Origin: Mycolicibacterium litorale
GTDB lineage: Bacteria; Actinomycetota; Actinomycetes; Mycobacteriales; Mycobacteriaceae
Assembly: GCF_014218295.1 (NCBI RefSeq)
Contig: NZ_AP023287.1
Span: 4,712,001-4,776,000 of the forward strand
Reading direction: 5' to 3'
DNA length: 64,000 bases
The notes beneath the pieces are model-generated. The model had not been told where the DNA came from. It saw only the letters and a program-made list of their open reading frames with translations, and did no database searches. Shown here piece after piece: positions 51,783 to 60,182 of this stretch. Position 1 is the stretch's first letter, and every line of letters begins with the position of its first letter. The position numbers and the translations under genes were made by a program.

Positions 51783-52269
51783 GCTTCCGGTCGAGGTGAC
51801 CGTCAACGGCCGCACTCACCGCGGGGTGGTCGAGCCGCGAATCACACTGGCCGACTTCCTGCGCGAGACCTGCGGGCTGACCGGCACGCACCTCGGCTGC
51901 GAACACGGCGCGTGTGGCGCGTGCACGGTGTTGCTCGACGGCCAAGCCGTGCGGTCGTGTCTGGTGTTCGCGGTGCAGGCCGACGGTCAGGACGTCACCA
52001 CGGTCGAGGGTATCGCCGGACCCGACGGCGAACTCTCCCCCGTGCAGGCCGCCATGAAGGAGTGCCACGGGCTGCAATGCGGCTTCTGCACACCGGGTTT
52101 CGTCACGTCGATCACCGCGCTGCTGGCCGACAACCCCGACCCCAGCGACGAGGAGATCCGCGAAGGGCTGTCCGGCAACTTCTGCCGGTGCACCGGATAT
52201 CAGGGCATCGTCAACGCTGTGCGCCTCGCGGCCGAGAAGACCCGCACCGGAGAGATCGTCAGCCGCTGA
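51775..52269 (+). CDS. 2Fe-2S subunit of molybdenum hydroxylase (CoxS-like)
   Basis: Small subunit of 164 residues with two clusters: plant-type in GCEHGACGACTVLLDGQAVR and the second in LQCGFCTPGF with NFCRCTGYQGI. It transfers electrons between molybdenum and FAD. It closes the four-gene operon; no gene for cofactor insertion (XdhC/CoxF type) or a MoCo nucleotidyltransferase is in the window. Confidence 0.93.
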   Translation: MHELPVEVTVNGRTHRGVVEPRITLADFLRETCGLTGTHLGCEHGACGACTVLLDGQAVRSCLVFAVQADGQDVTTVEGIAGPDGELSPVQAAMKECHGLQCGFCTPGFVTSITALLADNPDPSDEEIREGLSGNFCRCTGYQGIVNAVRLAAEKTRTGEIVSR

Positions 52270-52306
52270 GCCGAGCGGCGGCATCACGCCCTGCGAAGAT
52301 GGACCC

Positions 52307-53197
52307 ATGCACATCGGATTCATCGGGCTGGGCAACATGGGCTCCGGCATGGCGGCGAACCTGCTCACCGCCGGCCACGAGGTGACCGCCTACAACCGGA
52401 CCGCCGCGAAGGTCGACGCGCTGGCGGCGAAGGGCGCCCACCCCGCCCGCACGGTGGCCGACGCCTGCCGGGCCGACGTCGTGATGACCATGCTGGCCGA
52501 CGACGAGGCCGTGCAGGCGGTCAGCTTCGGCGAGCACGGCATCGTCGCGTCCCTGCGTCCGGACGCCGTGCACGTGTCCTCGTCGACGATCAGCGTGGCG
52601 CTGGCCGAACGCCTCACCGCGGCGCACCGCGACGCCGGCCAGCGCTTCGTGTCCGCACCCGTGTTCGGCCGTCCCGAGGCGGCGGCCGCCGCGAAGTTGT
52701 TCGTGGTGGCCGCCGGTGACTCCCAGGTCGTCGGGGACCTCGCGCCCGTGTTCGAGGCGATCGGACAGCGCACCTTCGTCGTCGGTACCGAGCCCAGGTC
52801 CGCGAACCTGGTGAAGGTGTCGGGGAACTTCCTCATCGCCTCGGTGATCGAATCGCTCGGCGAGGCCATGGCTCTGGTCGCCAAGGGCGGCGTCGACGCC
52901 GGCGACTACCTCGAGCTGCTGACGTCCACCCTCTTCGACGCCCCGGTGTACCGGACCTACGGCGGCCTGGTGGCACGCCGCGACTTCGAACCGGCCGGAT
53001 TCTCCGCGACGGGCGGTCTCAAAGACGTCCGGCTGGCGCTGGAAGCCGGTGAGGCCCTGCGGGTTCCGCTCCCCGTCGCCAGTCTGCTGCGAGACCGGTT
53101 CCTTACGCTGCTCGCGACCGGCGGCGGACACCTGGACTGGTCGGCGATCGGCGCGCTCAGCGCCTGGGAGGCGGGCGGGGCCTCCCCCACAACGTGA
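52307..53197 (+). CDS. NAD(P)-dependent beta-hydroxyacid dehydrogenase-family protein
   Basis: Protein of 296 residues: cofactor motif IGFIGLGNMGSGMAANLLTAG with YNRTAAK (Arg suggests NADP), substrate loop SAPVFGRPEAAAAAKLFVVAAG, catalytic Lys in LVKVSGNFLIASVIESL. Related to the one at 26336 but the substrate loop differs (FGRPEA instead of SGGGAA), as in imine reductase/GLYR-like members. Separated from the Mo-operon by 37 bases, so possibly co-transcribed. Converges with the next gene. Confidence 0.87.
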   Translation: MHIGFIGLGNMGSGMAANLLTAGHEVTAYNRTAAKVDALAAKGAHPARTVADACRADVVMTMLADDEAVQAVSFGEHGIVASLRPDAVHVSSSTISVALAERLTAAHRDAGQRFVSAPVFGRPEAAAAAKLFVVAAGDSQVVGDLAPVFEAIGQRTFVVGTEPRSANLVKVSGNFLIASVIESLGEAMALVAKGGVDAGDYLELLTSTLFDAPVYRTYGGLVARRDFEPAGFSATGGLKDVRLALEAGEALRVPLPVASLLRDRFLTLLATGGGHLDWSAIGALSAWEAGGASPTT

Positions 53198-53202
53198 CCG
53201 GC

Positions 53203-54039
53203 TCAGACCACGCCGCGTAACCCGTCGGCGCCGAAGATGCCCTCGAGCATCCCGGACATGTCGGGGCCGCGGCGCAGATTGTGGCCGCCGTCGACGTTGA
53301 TGACCTGGCCGGTGATCCAGGACGAGGCATCGCTGAGCAGGAACACCGACAGGTTCGCGATGTCGGTGACCTCGCCGAAGCGCGGCAGCGGTGTGCACGC
53401 GCGGTAGTCGGCCGACACCTCGGGAGACTCCAGGATGGGGCCGACGAGGTCGGTTTGAATCAGGCCGGGACGGATGCCGTTGACGCGCACCCACGACGGG
53501 CCCAATTCGTCGGCGGCCAGTTTCATGATGTGGTCCAGCGCGGCCTTGCTCGGACCGTAGGCGCCGAACCAGCGGTGCACGTTGCTCGACGCGATCGACG
53601 AGATACCGACGAAGGACCCGCCACCGCCGCGCACCAGTTCGCGGGCGGCGTGCTTGAGGACGTACATGGTGCCGTTGACGTTGAGGTCGACGGTGCGTCG
53701 CCACGCGTCGGAGTCGATCTGGGTGATCGGGCCGATCGTCTCCGACCCGCCCGCGCTGTGCACCACGCCGTGCAACCGGCCGTGCCAGGCGGTGACCGCC
53801 TCGATCAACCGGGCGGCCTCGTCCTCGTTGGTGACATCGGTGGGTTCGTAACGCACCTCCCCGGCGCCGTCACCGGCTCCGGCGGACAGCTCGTCGGCCG
53901 CGGCGGCCAGGCGGTCGGCGTTGCGCCCCGCGAGCATGACGTTGCCGCCGGAGGCCAGGACCGCGGCGGCCACCCCCTTGCCGATACCGCTGCCACCACC
54001 GGTGACGAGATAAGTTCGATCCGCCAAGGAAAGCAGCAA
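53203..54039 (-). CDS. SDR-family oxidoreductase under a KstR-type operator
   Basis: Short-chain dehydrogenase of 278 residues. Cofactor motif YLVTGGGSGIGKGVAAAVLA with NADRLA; HSAGGSET; active site GISSIASSNVHRWFGAYGPSKAALDHIM (Ser, Tyr, Lys). The start is TTG at 54039 with GGAGGG seven bases upstream. A palindromic KstR-like site lies 24 bases before it, which points to sterol catabolism and a hydroxysteroid or hydroxyacyl substrate. That is inference. Confidence 0.87.
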   Translation of the reverse strand: MLLSLADRTYLVTGGGSGIGKGVAAAVLASGGNVMLAGRNADRLAAAADELSAGAGDGAGEVRYEPTDVTNEDEAARLIEAVTAWHGRLHGVVHSAGGSETIGPITQIDSDAWRRTVDLNVNGTMYVLKHAARELVRGGGGSFVGISSIASSNVHRWFGAYGPSKAALDHIMKLAADELGPSWVRVNGIRPGLIQTDLVGPILESPEVSADYRACTPLPRFGEVTDIANLSVFLLSDASSWITGQVINVDGGHNLRRGPDMSGMLEGIFGADGLRGVV

Positions 54040-54062
54040 GGGAGTCCCTCCGGTCAGTAGCC

Positions 54063-54092
54063 CGTATAACTGAAACGCGTTCTAGTTATACG
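54063..54092. promoter_or_regulatory. KstR-type operator
   Basis: The core TGAAACGCGTTCTA (54071-54084) fits TNNAACNNGTTNNA, the KstR motif (recalled). It sits in a 30-base imperfect palindrome with outer arms CGTATAACT and AGTTATACG. It lies between the enoyl-CoA hydratase stop (54093) and the SDR start, on the SDR side. KstR represses sterol catabolic genes including mce4. Confidence 0.72.
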
Positions 54093-54989
54093 TCACGGCT
54101 CGTCGCGGCGGGCCAACTTCGGGGCGCCGAGCTCGCGCCAGTCCGGCACATCCGGCGGCATGCCGACGGCGGCGCGGTTCTCGTTGTGCGCCGCCCAGTG
54201 GGCGTGGCCGAGTTCGTGGATGTGGAACCCGTGCCGAAGCGCCTCGGTGAAGCCCATGGCGTCGGCGGCGGCGTTGACCGAATCCTTGACCAACAGTGCC
54301 GCCATCGTCGGCAGTGCGGCGATGCGGCGCGCGAACTCGACTGTCCTGTCCTCGAGTTCGCCGCGCGGGAAGATCTTCGACACCATGCCGAGGCGGTGGG
54401 CTTCGTCGGCGTCGATCGAGTCGCCGGTCAGCAGGAGCTCTTTGGCCTTGCGCGGGCCGAACTCCCACGGATGGGCGTAGTACTCGACGCCCGGCATGCC
54501 CAAACGCACCGCCACCACGTCGCTGAACCTGGCGTCGTCGGACGCGACGATGAGGTCACACGCCCAGATCAGCATCAGCCCGGCGGAGATCGCGTTGCCC
54601 TGCACCTGGGCGATCGTGATCTTGCGCAGATCCCGCCAGCGCCGGGTGTTCTCGAAGAAGTAGTGCCACTCCTGCAGGTAGATCTTCTCGGCGACGGCCG
54701 CCCGCGTCGCCCCGTTGATCCGGAACGTCGGGTGCTGTGCGGGCCCGGGGCCGCGTTCTGCGATGGCCTCCTCCGACCCCAGGTCGTGCCCGGCGGAGAA
54801 GTTCCTGCCGCGCGCGGCCAGGATCACCACCCGCACCTGGTCGTCGGCCTCCGCTCGGCCGAACGCCTCGTCCAGCGCAACCAGCAGGGTGCGGGACTGG
54901 GCGTTCTGCGTATGCGGCCGGTCGAGCCAGATCCGCGCGATGCGCCCGTCGTCGAGGGTCTCGTAGGTCACCTGATCGGCGTTTGCCAC
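54093..54989 (-). CDS. Enoyl-CoA hydratase/isomerase family protein
   Basis: Crotonase-fold protein of 298 residues: ARIWLDRPHTQNAQSR at the start, AARGRNFSAGHDLGSEEAI forming the oxyanion hole, and ISAGLMLIWACDLIVASDDARF. The catalytic Glu positions of hydratases are unclear: around GMPGVEYYAHPWE there is a Glu, but the family assignment is not diagnostic. Leaderless, with TAGGGT six bases before the GTG. Next to a KstR site, so sterol beta-oxidation is likely. Confidence 0.86.
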   Translation of the reverse strand: MANADQVTYETLDDGRIARIWLDRPHTQNAQSRTLLVALDEAFGRAEADDQVRVVILAARGRNFSAGHDLGSEEAIAERGPGPAQHPTFRINGATRAAVAEKIYLQEWHYFFENTRRWRDLRKITIAQVQGNAISAGLMLIWACDLIVASDDARFSDVVAVRLGMPGVEYYAHPWEFGPRKAKELLLTGDSIDADEAHRLGMVSKIFPRGELEDRTVEFARRIAALPTMAALLVKDSVNAAADAMGFTEALRHGFHIHELGHAHWAAHNENRAAVGMPPDVPDWRELGAPKLARRDEP

Positions 54990-54995
54990 AGATGC

Positions 54996-55001
54996 ACCCT
55001 A
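54996..55001 (-). promoter_or_regulatory. -10 element of the enoyl-CoA hydratase gene
   Basis: TAGGGT on the minus strand, six bases before the GTG at 54989; divergent from the small gene at 55048. Confidence 0.48.
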
Positions 55002-55035
55002 CGTGGGCGCGTCGTCACCCGGCGGGCGAGTCGCC

Positions 55036-55041
55036 TAGAGT
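55036..55041 (+). promoter_or_regulatory. -10 element of the small gene before otsA
   Basis: TAGAGT six bases before the ATG at 55048, so a leaderless message that probably includes otsA. Confidence 0.5.
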
Positions 55042-55047
55042 TGGAAC

Positions 55048-55212
55048 ATGCCTGCAAAGTCTGATCCAGCCGATATCGGCGACGTCGAGCCGCTGGCCGA
55101 CAGCACCGCGCGCCAAGCCCGCAAAGTCGTCGCCGCCTACGCCACCGACGCCGACGAGTGCCGCGTCTTCCTGTCGATGCTCGGCATCGGGCCGTCGAAG
55201 CTCGAGGCGTAA
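55048..55212 (+). CDS. 54-residue protein preceding otsA
   Basis: Small acidic protein reading MPAKSDPADIGDVEPLADST, ARQARKVVAAYATDADECRV and FLSMLGIGPSKLEA. It looks like a short helical protein with one Cys. It ends one base before the GTG of otsA, so the two are translationally coupled. The leaderless promoter and codon use support it as a real gene. Function unknown; a role in trehalose synthesis is only suggested by position. Confidence 0.65.
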   Translation: MPAKSDPADIGDVEPLADSTARQARKVVAAYATDADECRVFLSMLGIGPSKLEA

Positions 55213-56676
55213 GTGGCTCCGGAGGGCAACCCAGGCGTTGGCCCCGGAGAATCCGACTTCGTCGTGGTGGCCAACCGGCTGCCGATCGACATGGAAAGAC
55301 TGCCCGACGGCAGTACGTCGATCAAGCGGAGTCCCGGCGGGCTGGTCACCGCCCTCGAACCGCTGCTGCGCAAACGGCGTGGCGCGTGGATCGGGTGGGC
55401 CGGCATACCGGACAGCCCCGAGGACCCGATCGAGGAAGACGGTCTGCAGCTCTATCCCGTCGCCCTGTCGGCGCAGGACGTCGCCGACTACTACGAGGGG
55501 TTCTCCAACGCGACGCTGTGGCCGCTCTACCACGATCTGATCGTCAAACCGATCTACCACCGGTCGTGGTGGGAGCGCTACGTCGAGGTGAACCGCCGCT
55601 TCGCCGAGGCGACGGCCCGCGCCGCGGCCAAGGGCGCCACCGTGTGGGTGCAGGACTACCAGCTGCAGCTGGTGCCGAAGATGCTGCGGATGCTGCGGCC
55701 CGATCTGACGATCGGCTTCTTCCTGCACATCCCGTTCCCGCCGGTCGAGCTGTTCATGCAGATGCCGTGGCGCACCGAGATCATCGAGGGTCTGCTCGGC
55801 GCCGACCTGGTCGGCTTCCACCTGCCCGGCGGTGCGCAGAACTTCCTGTACCTGTCGCGCCGGCTGGTCGGCGCCAACAGTTCACGCGCCACCGTGGGAG
55901 TGCGCTCGCGGTTCGGTGAGGTGCACGTCGGATTCCGGACCGTGAAGGTCGGGGCGTTCCCGATCTCGATCGACTCCGCCGAACTCGACGCCAAGGCGCG
56001 CAACCGCAGCGTCCGGCAGCGGGCCCGCCAGATCCGCAACGAACTCGGCAACCCCCGCAAGATCCTGCTCGGCGTGGACCGCCTCGACTACACCAAGGGC
56101 ATCAACGTGCGCCTCGAGGCGCTCTCGGAACTGCTCGAGGACGGCCGCGTCGACAAGAACGACACGGTGTTCATCCAGTTGGCCACGCCCAGCCGGGAAC
56201 GCGTCCAGAGCTACATCGAGATGCGTGAGGACATCGAACGCCAGGTCGGCCACATCAACGGCGAGTTCGGCGACGTCGGCCACCCGATCGTGCACTATCT
56301 GCACCGGCCGGTCCCGCGCGACGAGCTGATCGCGTTCTTCGTCGCCGCCGACGTCATGCTGGTCACCCCGCTGCGCGACGGTATGAACCTCGTGGCCAAG
56401 GAGTACGTCGCGTGCCGCAGCGATCTGGGCGGCGCCCTGGTGCTCAGCGAGTTCACCGGCGCCGCAGCCGAACTCCGACAGGCCTACCTGACCAATCCGC
56501 ACCACCTCGAAGGGGTCAAGGATGCCATCGAGGCGGCGCTGAACCAGGACCCCGAGGAGGGCAGGCGGCGGATGCGCGCCTTGCGCAGGCAGGTACTCGC
56601 CCACGACGTCGACCGGTGGGCACGCGCGTTCCTCGACGCGCTGGCCGACACCCGCGAGGACGCCAAACCGGTGTGA
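55213..56676 (+). CDS. otsA: OtsA, trehalose-6-phosphate synthase
   Basis: GT20 glycosyltransferase of 487 residues that makes trehalose 6-phosphate from glucose 6-phosphate and UDP- or ADP-glucose. Motifs: [51 protein letters not shown] and [19 protein letters not shown] start directly follows the 54-residue gene. It ends beside the converging mce4 operon without a spacer. Confidence 0.97.
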   Translation: MAPEGNPGVGPGESDFVVVANRLPIDMERLPDGSTSIKRSPGGLVTALEPLLRKRRGAWIGWAGIPDSPEDPIEEDGLQLYPVALSAQDVADYYEGFSNATLWPLYHDLIVKPIYHRSWWERYVEVNRRFAEATARAAAKGATVWVQDYQLQLVPKMLRMLRPDLTIGFFLHIPFPPVELFMQMPWRTEIIEGLLGADLVGFHLPGGAQNFLYLSRRLVGANSSRATVGVRSRFGEVHVGFRTVKVGAFPISIDSAELDAKARNRSVRQRARQIRNELGNPRKILLGVDRLDYTKGINVRLEALSELLEDGRVDKNDTVFIQLATPSRERVQSYIEMREDIERQVGHINGEFGDVGHPIVHYLHRPVPRDELIAFFVAADVMLVTPLRDGMNLVAKEYVACRSDLGGALVLSEFTGAAAELRQAYLTNPHHLEGVKDAIEAALNQDPEEGRRRMRALRRQVLAHDVDRWARAFLDALADTREDAKPV

Positions 56677-57171
56677 CTAGATCGGCGTGATGTAGTCGAT
56701 CATCCAGTTGCCGTCGACCTTGGTGTAGTCGACCCGAAGCCGGCTGCCGTCGTAGATCGGCTCACCGTTCTTCTCGGTCACGGTGCGGTTCAGGTAAACC
56801 ATGACCTGGGCTGAATCGCGTTGCGCGGCAAGCACGCCGACGCCGACGACGTGGGCCTGGCTGACCACCTGACGTTCGCGCGCCTGCGGGATGATGTCCT
56901 TGGTCGCGCGGTCGCGGAACTCCTGGCGGAACTCCGGTGCCAGCATCGTGTACGCCTCGGTCAGGCTGCGCTCGACGGTCTGGTAGTCGTAGCCGAACAC
57001 CTTGGGGATCTGCTCGGCGGCCAGCGGTGCGAGTTCGGTGCGGGCCTGCTGCGCCCCTCGGGTTTCGACGCGGTCCCAGAACAGCAGACCGCCCAACGCG
57101 GCGAGGGCGATGAACGCCGCCGCGCACAGCACGCTGAGCCCCGCCGCGAGGCGGGTCGTCCACTTGCCCAT
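56677..57171 (-). CDS. Mce4-associated membrane protein (Mas4B)
   Basis: Protein of 164 residues with an N-terminal helix (about 8-30, LAAGLSVLCAAAFIALAALG) and an external domain: YDYQTVERSLTEAYTMLAPEF, VVGVGVLAAQRDSAQVMVYL and LRVDYTKVDGNWMIDYI. This is the standard Mce-associated (VirB8/NTF2-like) fold. Last gene of the mce4 operon; overlaps the preceding one by one base. Counterpart of Rv3492c (recalled). Confidence 0.9.
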   Translation of the reverse strand: MGKWTTRLAAGLSVLCAAAFIALAALGGLLFWDRVETRGAQQARTELAPLAAEQIPKVFGYDYQTVERSLTEAYTMLAPEFRQEFRDRATKDIIPQARERQVVSQAHVVGVGVLAAQRDSAQVMVYLNRTVTEKNGEPIYDGSRLRVDYTKVDGNWMIDYITPI

Positions 57172-57860
57172 CAGTTGCCGCCCTCGGGGTACTTCAGGTC
57201 GTATCCGGTCATGTGGCCGTTGTCGTCCTCGTGCACGATGACCCGCAACCGGTACGGCTGGGAGGGTTTGTTGTTGCCGTCGATGTCGGTGATCGTGACG
57301 CGGACGGCGACCAGCACCGCGGCGTTGTCGGCGATGTCGTCGACCTTCTCCAGCGCGGCGCCGTTGATCACCGCCTCGGCACTGGCCTCCGTGTCGCGGA
57401 ACAGAGCCTTGAGGTTGTCGACGTTGTTGCCCTGGCTGAGCATGTCGCGCAGCGGGCCGCTGGTGCCGTCGACGAACCGGTTCACGTCTTCGTCGATGGT
57501 GTCCTGGGTGTAGCTGAACATGTTGACCACGGTCTGCGACGCCGTGTCGACGAACCGCTGGTCGCGTGCCTGCTTGGCGTCGGCCTCACGCTGCTGCGCC
57601 GCCCACACCCCCACCAGCGTCGTCACGGCCGCCAGGGCCAGCGCCAGCACCACCAGCGACACCGCCGCGACGAGGGTGCGGTGCGGTTGGCGGCGCGGCG
57701 GCGGGCCGGCCGGTTTCGGGGTGCGCACCTTGATGGGCGCGGGCGCCTCGACCCGGACACCGCCGGAAGCCGATTCGCTCGCACTGCCTTTCGCCGGGCC
57801 GGCCGCGCGCGACGCACGCCGACGCACCGGCTTCGTTGTCGAAGCCGATTGTTCACTCAT
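57171..57860 (-). CDS. Mce4-associated membrane protein (Mas4A)
   Basis: Protein of 229 residues: a Pro/Ala-rich basic cytoplasmic part (1-65), a helix (about 67-92, LVAAVSLVVLALALAAVTTLV), and an external domain with TVVNMFSYTQDTIDEDVNRF and MTGYDLKYPEGGN. ATG 57860 overlaps the stop of the Mce4F remnant (TGATG). Counterpart of Rv3493c (recalled). Its partner Mce subunits E and F are damaged here. Confidence 0.9.
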   Translation of the reverse strand: MSEQSASTTKPVRRRASRAAGPAKGSASESASGGVRVEAPAPIKVRTPKPAGPPPRRQPHRTLVAAVSLVVLALALAAVTTLVGVWAAQQREADAKQARDQRFVDTASQTVVNMFSYTQDTIDEDVNRFVDGTSGPLRDMLSQGNNVDNLKALFRDTEASAEAVINGAALEKVDDIADNAAVLVAVRVTITDIDGNNKPSQPYRLRVIVHEDDNGHMTGYDLKYPEGGN

Positions 57861-58222
57861 CACATCTGCCTTGGAGCCATCATCAGGTCTGCCCAGTTTT
57901 CCGCAGGCGCCAGTTTGTCAGCGCCGGGGGCGTACACGCCAGTTCCGCCCGCGGGATCGGCGAACACACCGGTCCGGACGTCGTAGCTCGTCGCCATCGG
58001 CGCACTGGCCACCGGGGCCTCGGCCGGCAGCGGAGGCGCGGGCAGCGGTACGCCGTTGAGCGAGTTGCCCGGCGGCGGCGGCGCGGGCACCGGGGCCGGC
58101 GCCGGCGGGGCCGGGGCGGCCGGTGGCGGCGGTGGGGTCCTGCCGTAGGGCGGGACGACGTGATCCGGCGGCGCGTAGAACGGCAGCGGCGGCGGAACTC
58201 CCGGCTCGTTGGGCGGCGACCC
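57860..58222 (-). pseudogene. mce4F: Mce4F, C-terminal remnant
   Basis: The frame reads SPPNEPGVPPPLPFYAPPDH, a Pro-rich linker, then ATSYDVRTGVFADPAGGTGV and KLAPAENWADLMMAPRQM, stopping at 57860. A Pro-rich run followed by a tail of this kind is what I recall at the end of Mce4F. No start codon or MCE domain precedes it: the frame joins mce4E codons upstream, which are in a different frame. About 120 of ~550 residues remain. Almost certainly not made. Confidence 0.68.
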
Positions 58223-58782
58223 GCGACCGCGGCGTAGGCCTCGTCGGTGATGTCCTGCAACGCACCGAGATTGCCCTTGTTGACCACGACGCCGAGCGAG
58301 GACAGCACCTCTTCGGTGGTCGGATAGCGGCCGGTGCGGTCGAGCGGGATCTGCGAACCGTCGCGCAGCCGACCGACGCCGGGTTCACCTTCGGGCTCGG
58401 CCAGCTCGAGGTGCTGGCTGCCCAGCAGTGACGTCTGGGCCACCTTGGCGGTCGCGTTCTGGGGCAGCGTGACGTTGCCGTCGAGGGAGACCTCGACCGC
58501 GGCGTAGAACGTGCCGTCGGAGCGCTGCACCGCGTCGATGCCTGACACGCTCCCGACCGTGACGTCGTCCACCATCACCGGCGAGTTCTGCGGCAGCACC
58601 GACACATCCGGCAACTGGACGGTGATCTTGTAGGAGCCGGAACCGTGCCCCGCGGTGCCCGGCATGTTCAGCGAGTTCAGCCCGCCGAACTGGCAGCCCG
58701 CGACCAGCAGCGCCCCGCCGCCCAGTGCGATCGACCGGTAGCCGGCCCGGGTGAGCCTGCGTGGCAACGACTTCGAAATCAT
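58210..58782 (-). pseudogene. mce4E: Mce4E (LprN) lipoprotein, truncated by a deletion
   Basis: The first ~190 codons are normal: signal peptide with lipobox LLVAGCQFGG, then the MCE domain (KITVQLPDVSVLPQNSPVMV, VAQTSLLGSQHLELAEP), then TTEEVLSSLGVVVNKGNLGA and ITDEAYAAVAG. Matching stops at about 58222; M. tuberculosis LprN goes on for ~195 residues (recalled). The frame runs to 57883 as an Arg/Pro-rich out-of-frame tail, giving a 299-residue chimera lacking the helical region. Start overlaps mce4D (ATGA). Confidence 0.8.
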
Positions 58783-60182
58783 CCGGCACCTGCCTCGGCG
58801 GGAAGCGGGGCCGCCGGCGCCGCAGCGGGCGCGTCGGGTCCCGGTGCGGGCGCGCCGGCCGGATCGGCGCCGGCCGGTCCACCGGCATGGGAGCCGTCGG
58901 GGGCGGGCGGCAGGAACAGCGAACTGAGATCGGCGTCCGCGGGCGGAGGCGTCACCCCCGGCGCGTTCTGCCACTGCAGGTACGGCACCGGCGTCTTGGC
59001 CTTGGCCTCGGTGGCCGGGGTGTCGTAGAGGATCTGGCCCTTGTACGCGGTGATGCTGTTGATCGGGTGGAACAGCAGCGGCGGGAAGTTCATCGCGATC
59101 CGCTTGAACACCGGGCCCATGCGCTGGCGGCAGATCTCCGCACGCTTGTAGTTGTCGGTGGTGGCGGCGGCGTCGAACGTGCCACCGCAGATGAACTGGA
59201 CCGGGTTGGCGAAGTTCGGCAGCGTCAGCAACCCGCCGACGGTGCCCTGCGCCGGGTTGTAGATGTTGTAGAAGTTGGCCAGACCGTTGGGCGTCACGTG
59301 CAGGATCTGCTCGACGTCATCGCTGTGGTCGGTGAGGATCTGGGTGAACTCCGCGAGCCGGCTGACCTGTCCGATCAGCGCGTCGTTGTTCTCGTTGAGC
59401 AGCTCGCGCACGTCGACGAGCGCTTGGTTGAGCGTGCCGAGCGTGGCGTCGAGATCGGCGGTGCTGTCGGCCAGCACCTGCGACACCGACGCCACGTGAT
59501 TCGAGAACTGCACGATCTGTTCGTTGCTGTTGGACAACGCGTTCACGAGCACCTGCAGGTTGCGGACGGTGCCGAACAGATCGGTCCGCGAGTCGCCGAG
59601 CCGGCCCGCGGTCTGGGACAGTTCGCGCAGCGCCTGCCGGAACGAGTCACCGTTGCCGTCGAAGGTGTCGGCCGCCTGGTTGACGAACGCGCTCAGCGGG
59701 CCCTGCATCGAACCCTGCTGCGGCCCGAGTTGGGCGCTCAGCGCGGTGAGTTGTTCCTTGACCTCGTCCCACTCCACCGGAACCGCGGTGCGGTCGAGGC
59801 CGATGCTGGCGCCGGCCTCCATGGCCGGACCACCGGTGTAGGCCGGGGTGAGCTGAATGAACCGGGCCGCCACCAGATTCGGCGCGATCATCAGCGCTTT
59901 GGCGTCCGCCGGGACCTGCACGCCGTTGTCGACGGTCATGGTCACCTTGACGTCGTCGGCCCGCGGTTCGATCGTGTCGATCTTGCCGACGGGGACGCCG
60001 ACGATGCGGACCTCGTCGCCCGGGTAGAGGCCGACCGCGGAGGTGAAGTAGGCGGTGATCTTCGTGCCGGTGCGCGACGGCCACACCAGGTAGACCCCGA
60101 CGGCCAAGGTCACCACGAGCAGGGCCGCCAGGCCCACCCGTGTCCACCGACCGCGCGACTTCACTGAATCTCCTTGTGTCAT
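58779..60182 (-). CDS. mce4D: Mce4D
   Basis: Subunit of the Mce4 sterol importer, 467 residues. N-terminal helix (14-34, GLAALLVVTLAVGVYLVW), MCE domain (TKITAYFTSAVGLYPGDEVR and IVGVPVGKIDTIEPRADDVK), a helical needle region (about 140-330) and a Pro/Ala-rich end ([20 protein letters not shown]). Overlaps mce4C by four bases. Complete. Confidence 0.95.
   Translation of the reverse strand: MTQGDSVKSRGRWTRVGLAALLVVTLAVGVYLVWPSRTGTKITAYFTSAVGLYPGDEVRIVGVPVGKIDTIEPRADDVKVTMTVDNGVQVPADAKALMIAPNLVAARFIQLTPAYTGGPAMEAGASIGLDRTAVPVEWDEVKEQLTALSAQLGPQQGSMQGPLSAFVNQAADTFDGNGDSFRQALRELSQTAGRLGDSRTDLFGTVRNLQVLVNALSNSNEQIVQFSNHVASVSQVLADSTADLDATLGTLNQALVDVRELLNENNDALIGQVSRLAEFTQILTDHSDDVEQILHVTPNGLANFYNIYNPAQGTVGGLLTLPNFANPVQFICGGTFDAAATTDNYKRAEICRQRMGPVFKRIAMNFPPLLFHPINSITAYKGQILYDTPATEAKAKTPVPYLQWQNAPGVTPPPADADLSSLFLPPAPDGSHAGGPAGADPAGAPAPGPDAPAAAPAAPLPAEAGAG

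Noticed and set aside
47840..52269. Aerobic CO dehydrogenase operon
   Set aside because: The active-site loop lacks the Cys of form I CoxL (AYRGPW instead of AYRCSF), so CO oxidation is not supported.
57883..58782. Intact 299-residue Mce4E
   Set aside because: The last ~109 residues are an Arg/Pro-rich out-of-frame reading of Mce4F-like DNA and lack the helical region of Mce proteins.
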